From Nonomuraea coxensis DSM 45129 (GTDB lineage: Bacteria; Actinomycetota; Actinomycetes; Streptosporangiales; Streptosporangiaceae): a stretch of DNA of 64,000 nt. Positions within the stretch are counted from its first letter, which is position 1. The number at the start of each line of letters is the position of its first letter. The stretch covers positions 8,650,501-8,714,500 of the forward strand of contig NZ_CP068985.1 in the NCBI RefSeq assembly GCF_019397265.1, read 5' to 3'. The position numbers were made by a program, and so were the translations under genes. Below the pieces are notes generated by a model. It was not told where the DNA came from, ran no database searches, and saw only the letters and a list, made by a program, of their open reading frames with translations. Positions 41,514-50,604 of this stretch are shown in pieces.

Positions 41514-42890
41514 TCACGCGCAGGTGTAACCGCTCGGCACCTGCGAGTTCCCGTCCGGCCTGGTGGCCTGGAAGCCGAAGCTGGTCGAGGCGTTCGGGCC
41601 GAGGGTGCCGTTGCTGCCCGTGTTCCTGGCCGTGACCGTGGAGCCGCTGACGCTGAGGGTCGCGTTCCACGAGCCGGTGATCGTGTGGCCGGCGGGCAGC
41701 GTGAACGTCACCGTCCAGCCGTTCTTCGTCGCCGAGCCGGTGTTGGTCACCGTGACCGGCTGGATGACGTAGCCGTTCTGCCACTGGGTCTGGGTGGTGG
41801 CGACGGCCGTGCAGCCGCCTCCCCCGCCGCCCGACAGGGTGGTCACGGTGACGGCGGCGGACTCCGGCGAGAGGTTGCCGGCGGCGTCCCTGGCCCGCAC
41901 CCGGTAGCGGTAGGTCGTGGACGGGGTCAGGCCGCTGTCGGTGTAGGAGGTCGAGGCGGTGGCGCCGACGACCGAGAAGGCGGAGCTGCCGGTGGCGCGC
42001 AGCACGTCGTAGCCGGTCACGCCGACGTTGTCGCTGGAGGCGCCCCAGGTGAGGGTGGTGCCGGTGGAGGTGGTGTTCGCCGCGTTCGGCGTGCCGGGCG
42101 TGCTCGGCGGGGTGGTGTCGGTCGTGCCGCCGCCGGAGCCGAAGGAGAAGGAGTTGACGGCCAGGCCCGCGCCGCCGACCCAGGGCTCGAAGCCGGCCTG
42201 GACGCTGGTGAGGTACCACGAGCGCTGGGCGTAGCCGCGGCTGATGGCGTCGCTCAGGAAGGTGTTGATCGTGAAGTCGATCGAGGATGTCGGCGAGGTG
42301 CGCACGTACGAGATGACGTTCCAGCCGATGTTGCCGTACCAGACCTGCCAGGTGCCGCCGGCCAGGCTGACGGTGCCGATCTGGGAGCCGACGGGCTGGA
42401 TCGAGCCCGTGTGGTTGAGCCAGACCATGATCTCGGCGCCGGTGTTCTGGCCGTCGGTGCGCGGCGTGGGGTCGAACCAGATGTCGTAGGCGGCGTCCCA
42501 GACGCCGCTGCCCGGGTAGGTCATGCTCACGGCGGTGCGCAGCGAGCCGAACGCCGACGAGCTCGCCTGCATGGGCAGGTTGCTGCCGGTGCTGCAGGTC
42601 GCATAGTGGCAGCCCGCGTAGATGGCCGGGTAGGAGGCCGGGGCGCCGTTCGTGGCCTTGTTGTGGGCGGCCTGGGTGACGGTGAAGCCGCCGTTCTGGT
42701 TGACGTCGATGCACTGCGCGGTGTCGGCGCCCCAGACGTTGTTGATGACGACGTAGCGGCCGTTCTGGACGGTGGTGGAGGCGTACTTGTCGCACAGCAC
42801 CGGGGCGGCCTGGGCGGGCGCGGCGAACAGGCAACCGGCGAGCAGCGCCAGTAACGCCCCGATGAGCAGTTGGGTGTGCGCGTACCTCAT
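41514..42890 (-). CDS. Secreted GH12 endoglucanase (GH12 - FnIII - CBM2)
   Basis: This 458-aa exported cellulase begins at ATG 42890. After the signal peptide (to about AQAAPVL, residue 31) the GH12 domain shows CDKYASTTVQNGRYVVINNVWG, AEIMVWLNHTGSIQPVG (catalytic Glu in EIMVWL) and the late INTFLSDAISRG region. An FnIII module (about 260-345) and a Gly linker lead to a C-terminal CBM2 (about 355-458). GH12 enzymes cut internal beta-1,4 bonds with retention. A CebR-type box lies 37 nt upstream, so it should be induced with the island. Confidence 0.93.
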   Translation of the reverse strand: MRYAHTQLLIGALLALLAGCLFAAPAQAAPVLCDKYASTTVQNGRYVVINNVWGADTAQCIDVNQNGGFTVTQAAHNKATNGAPASYPAIYAGCHYATCSTGSNLPMQASSSAFGSLRTAVSMTYPGSGVWDAAYDIWFDPTPRTDGQNTGAEIMVWLNHTGSIQPVGSQIGTVSLAGGTWQVWYGNIGWNVISYVRTSPTSSIDFTINTFLSDAISRGYAQRSWYLTSVQAGFEPWVGGAGLAVNSFSFGSGGGTTDTTPPSTPGTPNAANTTSTGTTLTWGASSDNVGVTGYDVLRATGSSAFSVVGATASTSYTDSGLTPSTTYRYRVRARDAAGNLSPESAAVTVTTLSGGGGGGCTAVATTQTQWQNGYVIQPVTVTNTGSATKNGWTVTFTLPAGHTITGSWNATLSVSGSTVTARNTGSNGTLGPNASTSFGFQATRPDGNSQVPSGYTCA

Positions 42891-42926
42891 GGCATGTGGC
42901 TCCCGCTTCTCGGAGAACAGGGTATA

Positions 42927-42940
42927 TGGGAGCGCTCCCA
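42927..42940. promoter_or_regulatory. CebR-type operator before GH12
   Basis: Perfect TGGGAGCGCTCCCA, 36 nt before the GH12 ATG and 214 nt before the LPMO ATG. It is far from the LPMO start and probably controls GH12. Confidence 0.9.
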
Positions 42941-43040
42941 CACAGGAGGCTTCCCGGCGTTCCCCCGTACGGCAAGGGCCCGCATGTAACGACCACCTGC
43001 GGCGGGGCGGCCACCAGGGGAAACCGTGACCATGATCGGT

Positions 43041-43051
43041 TGAAAGTTTCA
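43041..43051. promoter_or_regulatory. TGAAAGTTTCA palindrome between GH12 and LPMO
   Basis: An 11-bp palindrome (5+1+5) 103 nt upstream of the LPMO ATG, 100 nt from the GH12-side CebR box. It is the shortest of the three cellulase-linked copies. The LPMO has no nearby CebR box of its own, so this motif may be its main operator. Confidence 0.5.
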
Positions 43052-43154
43052 CGGCGCGTTGTCGGAACGGCCCGGCGCGTGGTTCACTGGCGCTGGCCGG
43101 GCGGGCTGGGTCGTGGGGCAGTTTCCTCTGTCGTCAGCGCAAGGGAAAGCCCAC

Positions 43155-44216
43155 ATGAAAGTAGCGAAGCGGACGGCGATCGCCGCCGTCCTGGTTCTGA
43201 TCACCACGATCCTGATCGCGCCCACCCCCGCGCAGGCGCACGGCGTCATGATGATGCCGGGCGGCCGCACCTTCCTGTGCTGGCAGGACGGCCTGCGCGA
43301 GAACGGCCAGATCATTCCCTACAACCCCGCCTGCTCGGCCGCCGTCGCCCAGAACGGCACCACACCCCTCTACAACTGGTTCGCGGTGCTGCGCTCCGAC
43401 GGCGCCGGCCGCACCAGCGGATTCATCCCCGACGGCCAGCTCTGCAGCGGCGGCACCGGCGGGCCCTACGACTTCTCGGCCTACAACGCGGTCCGCTCCG
43501 ACTGGCCGGTGACCCACCTGACCTCGGGCGCGACCATCCAGATGCGGCACAGCAACTGGGCCAAGCACCCCGGCTCGTTCAACTACTACATCACCAAGAA
43601 CGGCTGGAACCCGAACGCGCCGCTGAAGTGGTCGGACCTGGAGCCGTTCGGCAGCGTCACCAACCCGCCGGACACCGGCCCGGCCGGCGCGCTCAACTAC
43701 TACTACTGGAACAGCCAGCTCCCGTCCGGCAAGACCGGCCGGCACATCATCTACACGCACTGGGTCCGCTCGGACAGCAACGAGAACTTCTACAGCTGCT
43801 CCGACGTCGTCTTCGACGGCGGCAACGGCGAGGTCACCGGCGTCGGCCCGGGCGGCAGCTCGCCCGGCCCCTCCATCACGCCGACGGTGACGTCCACGCC
43901 CACGCCGGGCGCCTGCACGGCGACGTGGAAGGCCACCGACACCGGCTGGGCCGGCCACTTCCAGGGCGAGGTGACGGTGAAGAACACCAGCACCTCCAGC
44001 CTGAACGGCTGGACGGTCTCCTGGACCTACAGCGGCGGGCAGGGCTTCGACGGCTCGCCGTGGAACGGCGTGCTGAGTAGTCAGCCGCCGAACGTGCAGG
44101 TCAAGAACGCCAGTTACAACGGCCAGCTCAGCCCCAACGCCACCACCACGTTCGGGTTCAACGCCACCGGCTCGATCCCGAACCCCGCCCCCACCCTGAG
44201 TTGCACCAGCCCGTGA
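43155..44216 (+). CDS. Secreted AA10 lytic polysaccharide monooxygenase with CBM2
   Basis: This 353-aa enzyme is cut after AQA at residue 28 so that His29 becomes the N-terminal copper ligand (HGVMMMPGGRTFLC), as in all LPMOs. The second brace His lies in MRHSNWAKHPGSFNYYITK. The AA10 domain (29-230) resembles cellulose-active actinomycete forms and is followed by a Pro/Thr linker and a CBM2 (about 258-353). It cleaves crystalline cellulose oxidatively to help the hydrolases. The start of the next gene overlaps its stop (GTGA). Confidence 0.93.
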   Translation: MKVAKRTAIAAVLVLITTILIAPTPAQAHGVMMMPGGRTFLCWQDGLRENGQIIPYNPACSAAVAQNGTTPLYNWFAVLRSDGAGRTSGFIPDGQLCSGGTGGPYDFSAYNAVRSDWPVTHLTSGATIQMRHSNWAKHPGSFNYYITKNGWNPNAPLKWSDLEPFGSVTNPPDTGPAGALNYYYWNSQLPSGKTGRHIIYTHWVRSDSNENFYSCSDVVFDGGNGEVTGVGPGGSSPGPSITPTVTSTPTPGACTATWKATDTGWAGHFQGEVTVKNTSTSSLNGWTVSWTYSGGQGFDGSPWNGVLSSQPPNVQVKNASYNGQLSPNATTTFGFNATGSIPNPAPTLSCTSP

Positions 44217-44746
44217 TCAAAACCCGTCGCGGGCTCGTCGCGGCGATCATCACCCTGGCCGGCCTGACCCTGGCCGGGGTGATGTTCTTCGCCGCCAGGC
44301 AGCCGTCGTCGCAGCTCGATCGAGAGCTCTCCGCGCAGGTCACCAAGATCCTTGAGGAGTCCTCGCCGGACGAGCACCACGCCCACGGCCACGGCACCAT
44401 CGACACGCGCGTCATCTGCGCCGTGGAGCCGTTCGGCGTCGAACCGGCCGGCGCGAAGTCGCTGGTCGAGGTCACCTGGGTCTACGCCCGCCACCTGTGC
44501 GCGGTCACCGGCGAGGGCACGGACTGGGCGCGGTCCGTACGCGCCTCAGGCCCGATCGCCGTCAAGATCAGCATCCCGCCCCAGGTGCGTGTGCCCGAGC
44601 CGGGACCCGGCTACCGGGACCGCGTCCTCCGGCTGATCCCCGAGCGCTACCACGCGCAGGCGCTCAAGGAGGAGTTCGCCGACGAGTCGTTCATCGACCT
44701 CGCCCGCGAGCGCTTCGCGCAGCAGGCCGGCCGCCGCCAGGGGTGA
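44213..44746 (+). CDS. Small single-pass membrane protein translationally coupled to the LPMO
   Basis: This 177-aa protein of no family known to me starts at GTG 44213 inside the LPMO stop (GTGA). A short basic leader precedes one membrane helix (about 9-28, GLVAAIITLAGLTLAGVMFF); the rest (about 30-177) should be outside. It has a His-rich patch (DEHHAHGHG, about 55-63), two cysteines (CAV and CAV, about 72 and 97) in VICAVEP and HLCAVTG, and a charged helical C-terminus. Coupling suggests a role with the LPMO, for example electron or copper delivery, but this is only inference. Confidence 0.7.
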   Translation: MIKTRRGLVAAIITLAGLTLAGVMFFAARQPSSQLDRELSAQVTKILEESSPDEHHAHGHGTIDTRVICAVEPFGVEPAGAKSLVEVTWVYARHLCAVTGEGTDWARSVRASGPIAVKISIPPQVRVPEPGPGYRDRVLRLIPERYHAQALKEEFADESFIDLARERFAQQAGRRQG

Positions 44747-44781
44747 CGACGACACCGGACAACGACACCGGACAACGACAA

Positions 44782-44818
44782 ACGGACGCGGCCGACTGGA
44801 GGAATCGACCGCGTCCGT
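44782..44818 (+). terminator. Hairpin between the LPMO operon and GH9
   Basis: ACGGACGCGGCCGA (44782-44795) pairs with TCGACCGCGTCCGT (44805-44818) with a single mismatch. A 13-bp direct duplicate (GACACCGGACAAC twice, 44751-44776) precedes it. Confidence 0.7.
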
Positions 44819-44901
44819 CCCATCCGGGCGGGGATGGTTCATCGGGCAGGATTATGAAATTGTGGCCTCACCTCCTCATACGCAGCGGACGGCCTGAGTG
44901 T

Positions 44902-47430
44902 TCAGCCGGTGCCAGGGGTGCAGGTCACCGGGTCGGGGACGCTCGCGGCGCCGTTCGCGAGGAAGCCGAACGTGGTGCTCGCGCCGGCGGCGAGCGCGCC
45001 GTTGTAGCTCTCGTTCCGCACCGTCACCGTGGAGCCCGACTGGGTGAGCCGGCCGCCCCAGATCTGGGTGATGGCGTTCTGGGAGGTCCAGGAGGCCGTC
45101 CAGCCGGTGATGGCCGCGGTGCTCGTGTTCTTCACGGTGACCTCGCCCTGGAAGCCGCCGCCCCACGAGTTCGTCACCTTGAACGTCGCCTGGCAGCCGC
45201 CCGGGGGCGGCGGCGGCGCGTCCGTGGTGGTGAACGTCGCCGCGTCCGACGGCGGCGAGGTGTTGCCGGCCGCGTCCCTGGCCACCACGGTGACCGAGTA
45301 GGACGTGGAAGGGGTGAGCCCCGTCAGGTCGAAGGAGGCGGTCGGGGACGTGCCTGCCTTGGCGGACCCCAGGTAGACGTCGTAACCCGACACGCCCACG
45401 TTGTCCGTGGAGGCCGTCCAGGTCAGCCTGGCGGTGGAGCCCGTGATCCCGGATGCCGCGGGCCTGCCCGGCTTGCTGGGCGGGGTGTCGTCCTCTTCCT
45501 CCGGACCCGGGGGCTCACCCCAGATCTTGGTGGCGCCGCTGTAGAGGGTGATGTTCGGGGTGCGGACCGGCGTCGCGCCGGGCGTGGTGGGGATGTTCCG
45601 GTACGACCAGTCGTTGGCCGGGTCCCACGTGCCCGTGCTGCTGATCCTGAACTGCACCTCCCTGCGGTGCTGCGACTGCCCGGCCGGGGCGATGACCTGC
45701 CCGGAGCAGTCGATGGTCACGTAGTGCACGCCGCCGCCCAGCGAGCCGAGGGTGGGCGCCTTGCACTGCGTGTAGGCCGACGACACGCTGATCTGCGAGA
45801 GCGTCGTCGAGCCGTCGAGCGTGAAGTAGTAGCGGAACGAGCCGTCGGACAGGACCCGGGCGGGCCAGGCCGACTGGTTGCGGACGATGGCCTTGATCTC
45901 CGTGAAGTTCGTGCCCGAGGCGTTCACGCCCGCCTCGACGAAGATCTCGGGGCCGTCCGGGGTCTCCGCCGGCGGGAAGTCCGCCGCGGGCGTGCCCCCG
46001 TACTCCTTGTGGAGCCGGGCCAGCGCGCCGGTGAAGGCGGCGTTGTAGTCGGTGGCGACCTCGTTCATGACGTAGTCGTCGCGTTTGTCGGTGTAGGCGT
46101 CGTTCGGGTCGGGCGGGCCGCCGACGAGCGCGCCGTACAAGGTGTGGCGGGTCTGCTCGGGGTTGGTGATCTGGTCGGTCCACGAGCCGTGCGCCGTGCG
46201 GTGGTGCGGGTTCTTCGGCGGGTTGGCGCCGAACCCGATCATGTACGACGAGTTGCGCGGGTTGTCGCCGAGCGCGTAGTTGATCTGCCGGACCGCGAAG
46301 TCGTGGTAGCGGGCCTTGCGCGTGGCGTCGCTGATCGAGTCGCTGTGCACCAGCGCCGCGAACGCGGTGTTGGCCGCGTACCGCAGCGAGCCCCACCGGT
46401 CGAGCACGGCCTGCCCGCCCGGCGAGTACGCCACCTTCGACCCGTTGACCCCGACCGTCCACCAGTCGAGCCAGCGGTTGGCGTCGTCCAGGTAGCGCTG
46501 CTTGCCGGTGAGCTTGCCGAGCAGCACGTACGCGCCGTACGACTTGTCGTCCCAAGCCAGCGTCCACTTGTACGACTTCGTGGTGCTCTGCGGCTCGTTG
46601 GACAGGTTGTCGTAGCCGGCCTCGGCCTTGGCCAGGTAGGAGGCGTCGTTCGTGGCCCGGTAGAGCCAGATCGCGCCCCACACCAGCTCGTCGTTGTAGC
46701 CGCTCCAGGAGTTGTAGTAGCCCTGGGCGTCGGTGATGCAGTCGCTGTACTTCTTCCTCACCGTGTCGGCGAAGGCGTAGAGCTGCTTGGCGTGCGTCAG
46801 GAGCGTGTCGGCGTAGGCCGCGTTCGTCGGCCTGAAGACGATCGAGGAGGCCGCCATCGCCGCCGCCGTCTCGCCGGCCAGGTCCGACCCGCCGCACGAG
46901 GCGTCGATCTTATACGCGGGCCGCGCCATCTGCATCGCCTCGGCCGGACCCCACCAGGCGTGGTCCGCGCCGCCGTTGCCGACCTGCCCGTACAGCACGT
47001 TCGCCGACGGGTGGGCCTTGATGAAGTAGTCGTTGACGAACTTCAGGTTGTTCAGCAGGTGGGTGAGCTGGCCGGAGGAGCTGTAGGCGTCGCGGTACTC
47101 GACCGCGCCCCAGGCCAGCATGGTGGCGCTGTACGCCATCGGGAGCCCGAACTTCACGTGGTCGCCGGCGTCGTACCAGCCGCCCGTCAGGTCCAGGCCG
47201 GCGTCCTTGCCGTCGTTGAGTCCCGAGTCGCCGCGCCAGGAGACGCGGTTCCACGCGGGCAGGTCACCCGACTGCTGGGCCTCGTAGAACCACAGGGACT
47301 TCTGCAGGGCCTCGCCGTAGTTGTAGGCGGGCGCGGCGTGGGCGGCGGGGGCCGCCGGCCCTGCCCCTGTGACCAGGGGCAGGACCAGCGACGCCGCAGC
47401 GATCAGTGCTGCTTTGCTTGCTGATCTCAC
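44902..47430 (-). CDS. Secreted GH9 cellulase (GH9 - CBM3 - FnIII - CBM2)
   Basis: This 842-aa protein starts at GTG 47430 overlapping the GH48 stop by 4 nt (GTGA). The signal peptide runs to about AHA (32). The GH9 domain (about 36-485) has LTGGWYDAGDHVKF (aspartates near 87 and 90) and YVMNEVATDYNAAF with the acid Glu near 457. A CBM3-like domain (about 500-655, GTNFTEIKAIVRNQSAWP), an FnIII (about 670-755) and a CBM2 (about 760-842) follow. GH9-CBM3 fusions are processive endoglucanases of the Thermobifida Cel9A type. It is the second gene of the GH48 operon. Confidence 0.93.
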   Translation of the reverse strand: MRSASKAALIAAASLVLPLVTGAGPAAPAAHAAPAYNYGEALQKSLWFYEAQQSGDLPAWNRVSWRGDSGLNDGKDAGLDLTGGWYDAGDHVKFGLPMAYSATMLAWGAVEYRDAYSSSGQLTHLLNNLKFVNDYFIKAHPSANVLYGQVGNGGADHAWWGPAEAMQMARPAYKIDASCGGSDLAGETAAAMAASSIVFRPTNAAYADTLLTHAKQLYAFADTVRKKYSDCITDAQGYYNSWSGYNDELVWGAIWLYRATNDASYLAKAEAGYDNLSNEPQSTTKSYKWTLAWDDKSYGAYVLLGKLTGKQRYLDDANRWLDWWTVGVNGSKVAYSPGGQAVLDRWGSLRYAANTAFAALVHSDSISDATRKARYHDFAVRQINYALGDNPRNSSYMIGFGANPPKNPHHRTAHGSWTDQITNPEQTRHTLYGALVGGPPDPNDAYTDKRDDYVMNEVATDYNAAFTGALARLHKEYGGTPAADFPPAETPDGPEIFVEAGVNASGTNFTEIKAIVRNQSAWPARVLSDGSFRYYFTLDGSTTLSQISVSSAYTQCKAPTLGSLGGGVHYVTIDCSGQVIAPAGQSQHRREVQFRISSTGTWDPANDWSYRNIPTTPGATPVRTPNITLYSGATKIWGEPPGPEEEDDTPPSKPGRPAASGITGSTARLTWTASTDNVGVSGYDVYLGSAKAGTSPTASFDLTGLTPSTSYSVTVVARDAAGNTSPPSDAATFTTTDAPPPPPGGCQATFKVTNSWGGGFQGEVTVKNTSTAAITGWTASWTSQNAITQIWGGRLTQSGSTVTVRNESYNGALAAGASTTFGFLANGAASVPDPVTCTPGTG

Positions 47431-50378
47431 GGGAAGAGCCGCCCGTACTCGGCGAGGGCGACGGCGACGTCCACCTGCGCCCAGAACCGGTGGTAGTTGA
47501 ACACCGGCGCGGGGCCGGTGCCCTTGAGGAAGGCGTCCACCTTCGGCCAGTCCGGGTCGTTCTTGTAGAACGAGCGGATGGAGATGAAGGTCGAGCTGGA
47601 GTTGATGGTGTCGCCGTTCGGCATCGTGCCGCTCCAGCCGGACGGGACGTACACCGGGTCGTCGACGCGGTTGTAGTCCGTCTTGGTCTCCGGCACCGAC
47701 ACGCCCTTGGCGTCCCGGTTCTTCCAGACGCCGTCGAGCAGGGCCTTGGCGGTGTTCTTGGCCTCGGTGTGGTTGGCCCGCGCCGCGTAGTACATCAGGG
47801 CCTTGGCGTAGGAGCCGGCCACGCCGACGTCCTGCGTGTGGTCCACGACGGTCACGTGCAGGTCGGGGTTGGGCGGGGGCGTGTCGTTCGGCGAGCTGAA
47901 GTCGCCGGCCGGCTGACCGGTCCAGCGCAGCGTCGACGGGATCTCGTAGGTGCCGTCGGCGTTGATCGTGGTGTTGTCCAGCGCCCAGGTCACCCACTTG
48001 TCGAGGATGGTCTTGGCGTCGGCGTTGCCGGTCTGGTTGTAGAGCGCGGCCACCCGCTCCATCGTCCACGCCTGGAAGCCGAACCACTGGTTCGACGGCG
48101 GGTCGTGGTAGACGGGCTGCCAGTCGTAGGTCATGCCGAAGAACTTCGGCAGGCCGCTCGGCGGGCTGGCGTAGTGGCCCTCCCAGCTGTTGGTCGCGCC
48201 GCCGGCGATGCCGCCCTCGTCCGACTGGAGCCACTTGTAGAACTGGAGCTGCCGGGTCAGGCTGGTGCTCCAGTCAGCGGCGCCGGTCGAGCTCTTGGGC
48301 TTGAGCTCGGCCACGTTGGCGAGCGCCCAGGCCGCGAACGGGTTCTGGTAGCCGGAGTGGTTGTGGCTGGAGCCGATGCGCCAGGCCCACCCGGCGTTGG
48401 AGTCGGTCGCGCCGCCCCAGGCGTAGTACCAGGACAGCAGGTACGCCGAGGCGTCCTTGCCGGTCCCCGCCGCGCACGACGTGCTCGTGCAGCCCGGCTT
48501 CTTGAAGTACTTGTCGTACATCGCGTAGCGCAGGTAGTCGCCCATCTTGGCGGCCTTGGCCACGCTGGCCGAGACGTCGGCGGTCTTGCCCTGCGCCTTG
48601 GCCCAGGTCAGCGCCCAGTAGGCGACCTGGACGGCGCGGGCGTCGGCGTCGGGGGCGTTGGTGTACTTCCACTGCTTGGCGTAGGAGGAGTCCTTGATGA
48701 ACAGGTCCAGGTAGCCGTTGGGGCCGCCGTGCTCGAAGGTGTCGCAGGACGGCTGCGGGATCGTCTCGAAGACCGACTCCTCGGGCCCGCGCTGGTAGGT
48801 GTTGATGTAGGCGGGCTTGGTGGTGCCGTCACCGCACCGGCCGAAGCCGTAGGTGTTGTCGACGTCGAGCAGCCAGTGCATGCCGTAGATGTCGCGGGTG
48901 CCGTACGCGCTCTGCAGCTCACTGGCCAGCGGGTCGGTGCCGACGGACACGCCGGAGTCGATCTGCGACGGGTAGCTGCTGATCGAGTTGTACTCGGCCG
49001 CGTACGTCGCCGGCTTGGACGGGTTGTAGAAGGAGTTCGTCGGCTGGTCGGCGGTGGCGGGGATGATGTACTTCTCCATCGACGCCCAGGCGGCGTTGAA
49101 CTTCGACCAGTCGCCGGTGACCTGGCCGTAGGTCGCCTCCAGCCACAGGTAGTAGCTGTATGCCTCGGACGTGGTCTCGTGCCCGTGGTCCGGCGCCTCG
49201 ACCATGAACGTCTCGACCGAGTGGTACGGCACGCCCTCCGGCGAGAAGTAGCCGTTGGCCGGGTCGTGCAGCTCGTTGTAGAGCTCGACGAAGCGCTGTA
49301 CGTAGGCGTTGCCGCCGCCGATGTCGTCGTCGGCCTCGCTGACGGTCACGTCGACCGGCGTGTAGCCGCTGGCGCTGACCCGGATCACGGCCGTGCCGCT
49401 GGTCGTGTCGGAGTCCTGCGCGGCGGCCAGGGTGACGTTCTGCGCGGTGTTCCAGTTCGACGGCGTGAAGGTGAGGCTCGCGCCGGCGGAGACCGTGATG
49501 TCGGCGTCGCCGCTGGCGCGGGCGACGCTCACCGTCACGTTGGCGGAGGGCGCCTGCGACAGCTTGACGCCGAAGGACGCGCTGCCGCCCTCGGCCACCG
49601 ACAGCGTGGTCGGGCTGACGACCAGGGCCGGGCCGGTGTTCTGCGAGACGGTGATGCCGACCGGCGAGGACGTCGTGGCCGCGCCGCTGTTGTCGGTGGC
49701 GCGGGCGGTGATCGAGTAGCTGCCGGCCGCCACGTTCGTCCAGTTGTAGCTGTACGGGGAGGTGGTGTCGGTGCCGAGCAGGGTGCTGCCCTGGTAGAAG
49801 TCGACCTTGGCGACCGTGCCGTCGGCGTCGGCGGCGGTGGCCGCGATCGGCACGGTGGCGGGGGCGGTGAAGGTCTGCCCGGCGGTGGGCGAGGTCAGCG
49901 AGATCGTGGGCGGGGTGTTGTTGCCGACGCCGCCGCAGGTGACGCCGTTCACGGTGAACGAGGTCGGGTTGGGGTTGCTGCCGGTCCAGGTGCCGTTGAA
50001 GCCGATGCTGGTGGAGGCTCCGGTGCCGAGGCTGCCGTTCCACGGCATGTTGGTGCCGGTGACGCGGGTGCCGCTCTGGCTCCAGTTGGCGCCCCAGCCG
50101 CTGGGCGTGTACTTCTGCCCGGTGGTCGGGTAGTCGAAGGCGAGCGTCCAGGAGGTGATGGGGTCGCCGGTGTTCTTCAGCGTGATGTTGGCGGTGAAGC
50201 CGCCCTGGTTCGGGCCGCTGGTCCACTGGTTGGCAGCGTAGGTCACGTCGCACGCCACCGCGGCCTGGGCGGGAGCGGCCGCCACGGCCGTGGTCGCGCC
50301 GGCCACGAGGACGAGGGTCGTGGCCACGGCGAGCCGCCTCGACAATCGCGTCAGAAGGGGCGGGGATCTGAATTTCAC
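47427..50378 (-). CDS. Secreted GH48 exoglucanase (CBM2 - Ig-like - Calx-beta-like - GH48)
   Basis: This 983-aa protein starts at GTG 50378 with GGAG 7-10 nt upstream. A signal peptide (to about AQA, 40) precedes a CBM2 (about 41-143), an Ig-like module (about 148-235, IDNSG-type ARATDNSGAATTSS), a Calx-beta-like module (about 240-335) and the GH48 domain (about 345-983) with HGHETTSEAYSYYLWLEATYG (acid Glu near 405) and FEHGGPNGYLDLFIKDSSY. GH48 enzymes release cellobiose from reducing ends and are markers of real cellulose degraders. The CBM2 is almost the same as that of the divergent GH6. Confidence 0.95.
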   Translation of the reverse strand: MKFRSPPLLTRLSRRLAVATTLVLVAGATTAVAAAPAQAAVACDVTYAANQWTSGPNQGGFTANITLKNTGDPITSWTLAFDYPTTGQKYTPSGWGANWSQSGTRVTGTNMPWNGSLGTGASTSIGFNGTWTGSNPNPTSFTVNGVTCGGVGNNTPPTISLTSPTAGQTFTAPATVPIAATAADADGTVAKVDFYQGSTLLGTDTTSPYSYNWTNVAAGSYSITARATDNSGAATTSSPVGITVSQNTGPALVVSPTTLSVAEGGSASFGVKLSQAPSANVTVSVARASGDADITVSAGASLTFTPSNWNTAQNVTLAAAQDSDTTSGTAVIRVSASGYTPVDVTVSEADDDIGGGNAYVQRFVELYNELHDPANGYFSPEGVPYHSVETFMVEAPDHGHETTSEAYSYYLWLEATYGQVTGDWSKFNAAWASMEKYIIPATADQPTNSFYNPSKPATYAAEYNSISSYPSQIDSGVSVGTDPLASELQSAYGTRDIYGMHWLLDVDNTYGFGRCGDGTTKPAYINTYQRGPEESVFETIPQPSCDTFEHGGPNGYLDLFIKDSSYAKQWKYTNAPDADARAVQVAYWALTWAKAQGKTADVSASVAKAAKMGDYLRYAMYDKYFKKPGCTSTSCAAGTGKDASAYLLSWYYAWGGATDSNAGWAWRIGSSHNHSGYQNPFAAWALANVAELKPKSSTGAADWSTSLTRQLQFYKWLQSDEGGIAGGATNSWEGHYASPPSGLPKFFGMTYDWQPVYHDPPSNQWFGFQAWTMERVAALYNQTGNADAKTILDKWVTWALDNTTINADGTYEIPSTLRWTGQPAGDFSSPNDTPPPNPDLHVTVVDHTQDVGVAGSYAKALMYYAARANHTEAKNTAKALLDGVWKNRDAKGVSVPETKTDYNRVDDPVYVPSGWSGTMPNGDTINSSSTFISIRSFYKNDPDWPKVDAFLKGTGPAPVFNYHRFWAQVDVAVALAEYGRLFP
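50044..50141 (-). repeat. 98-bp perfect inverted repeat, GH48 arm (CBM2)
   Basis: Read by eye, these 98 bases are the exact reverse complement of 50871-50968. Flanking CBM2 parts are also similar but not identical. Both lie in the CBM2 coding region of divergent genes. Confidence 0.85.
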
Positions 50379-50402
50379 GGGGTCTCCAGGGAGTAGGGGG
50401 TG

Positions 50403-50416
50403 TGGGAGCGCTCCCA
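50403..50416. promoter_or_regulatory. CebR-type operator before GH48
   Basis: Perfect TGGGAGCGCTCCCA, 24 nt before the GTG start of GH48; it should control the GH48-GH9 operon. Confidence 0.9.
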
Positions 50417-50500
50417 ATCGGGATTGTGGGTGTGCTCCGGCGTATGTCAACGAAATGCCCGCGCGGTAACCCCTCTGTTTCCTCTCACCTGGCTGCCCTA

Positions 50501-50515
50501 GATGAAAGTTTCATC
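50501..50515. promoter_or_regulatory. GATGAAAGTTTCATC palindrome midway between GH48 and GH6
   Basis: Perfect 7+1+7 palindrome, 84 nt from the GH48-side CebR box and 89 nt from the GH6-side box. The central position suits a regulator that acts on both divergent promoters. Confidence 0.6.
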
Positions 50516-50604
50516 AACGTTGAAGGGCATTCACGGAGCATGCGGGGCCCCGGACGGCGGCGCGCGGACGTCGCTCTGTACACCGTCCCGACGGCGGCTC
50601 ACGA

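Noticed and set aside
42927..42940. CebR box as direct operator of the LPMO
   Set aside because: It is 214 nt from the LPMO start but 36 nt from GH12, in line with the other boxes; LPMO control is better linked to the TGAAAGTTTCA site.
44902..48234. Single 1110-residue reading of the GH9 gene with a long N-terminal extension
   Set aside because: The extension overlaps the GH48 coding region out of frame; a GTG overlapping the GH48 stop followed by a signal peptide is the natural start.
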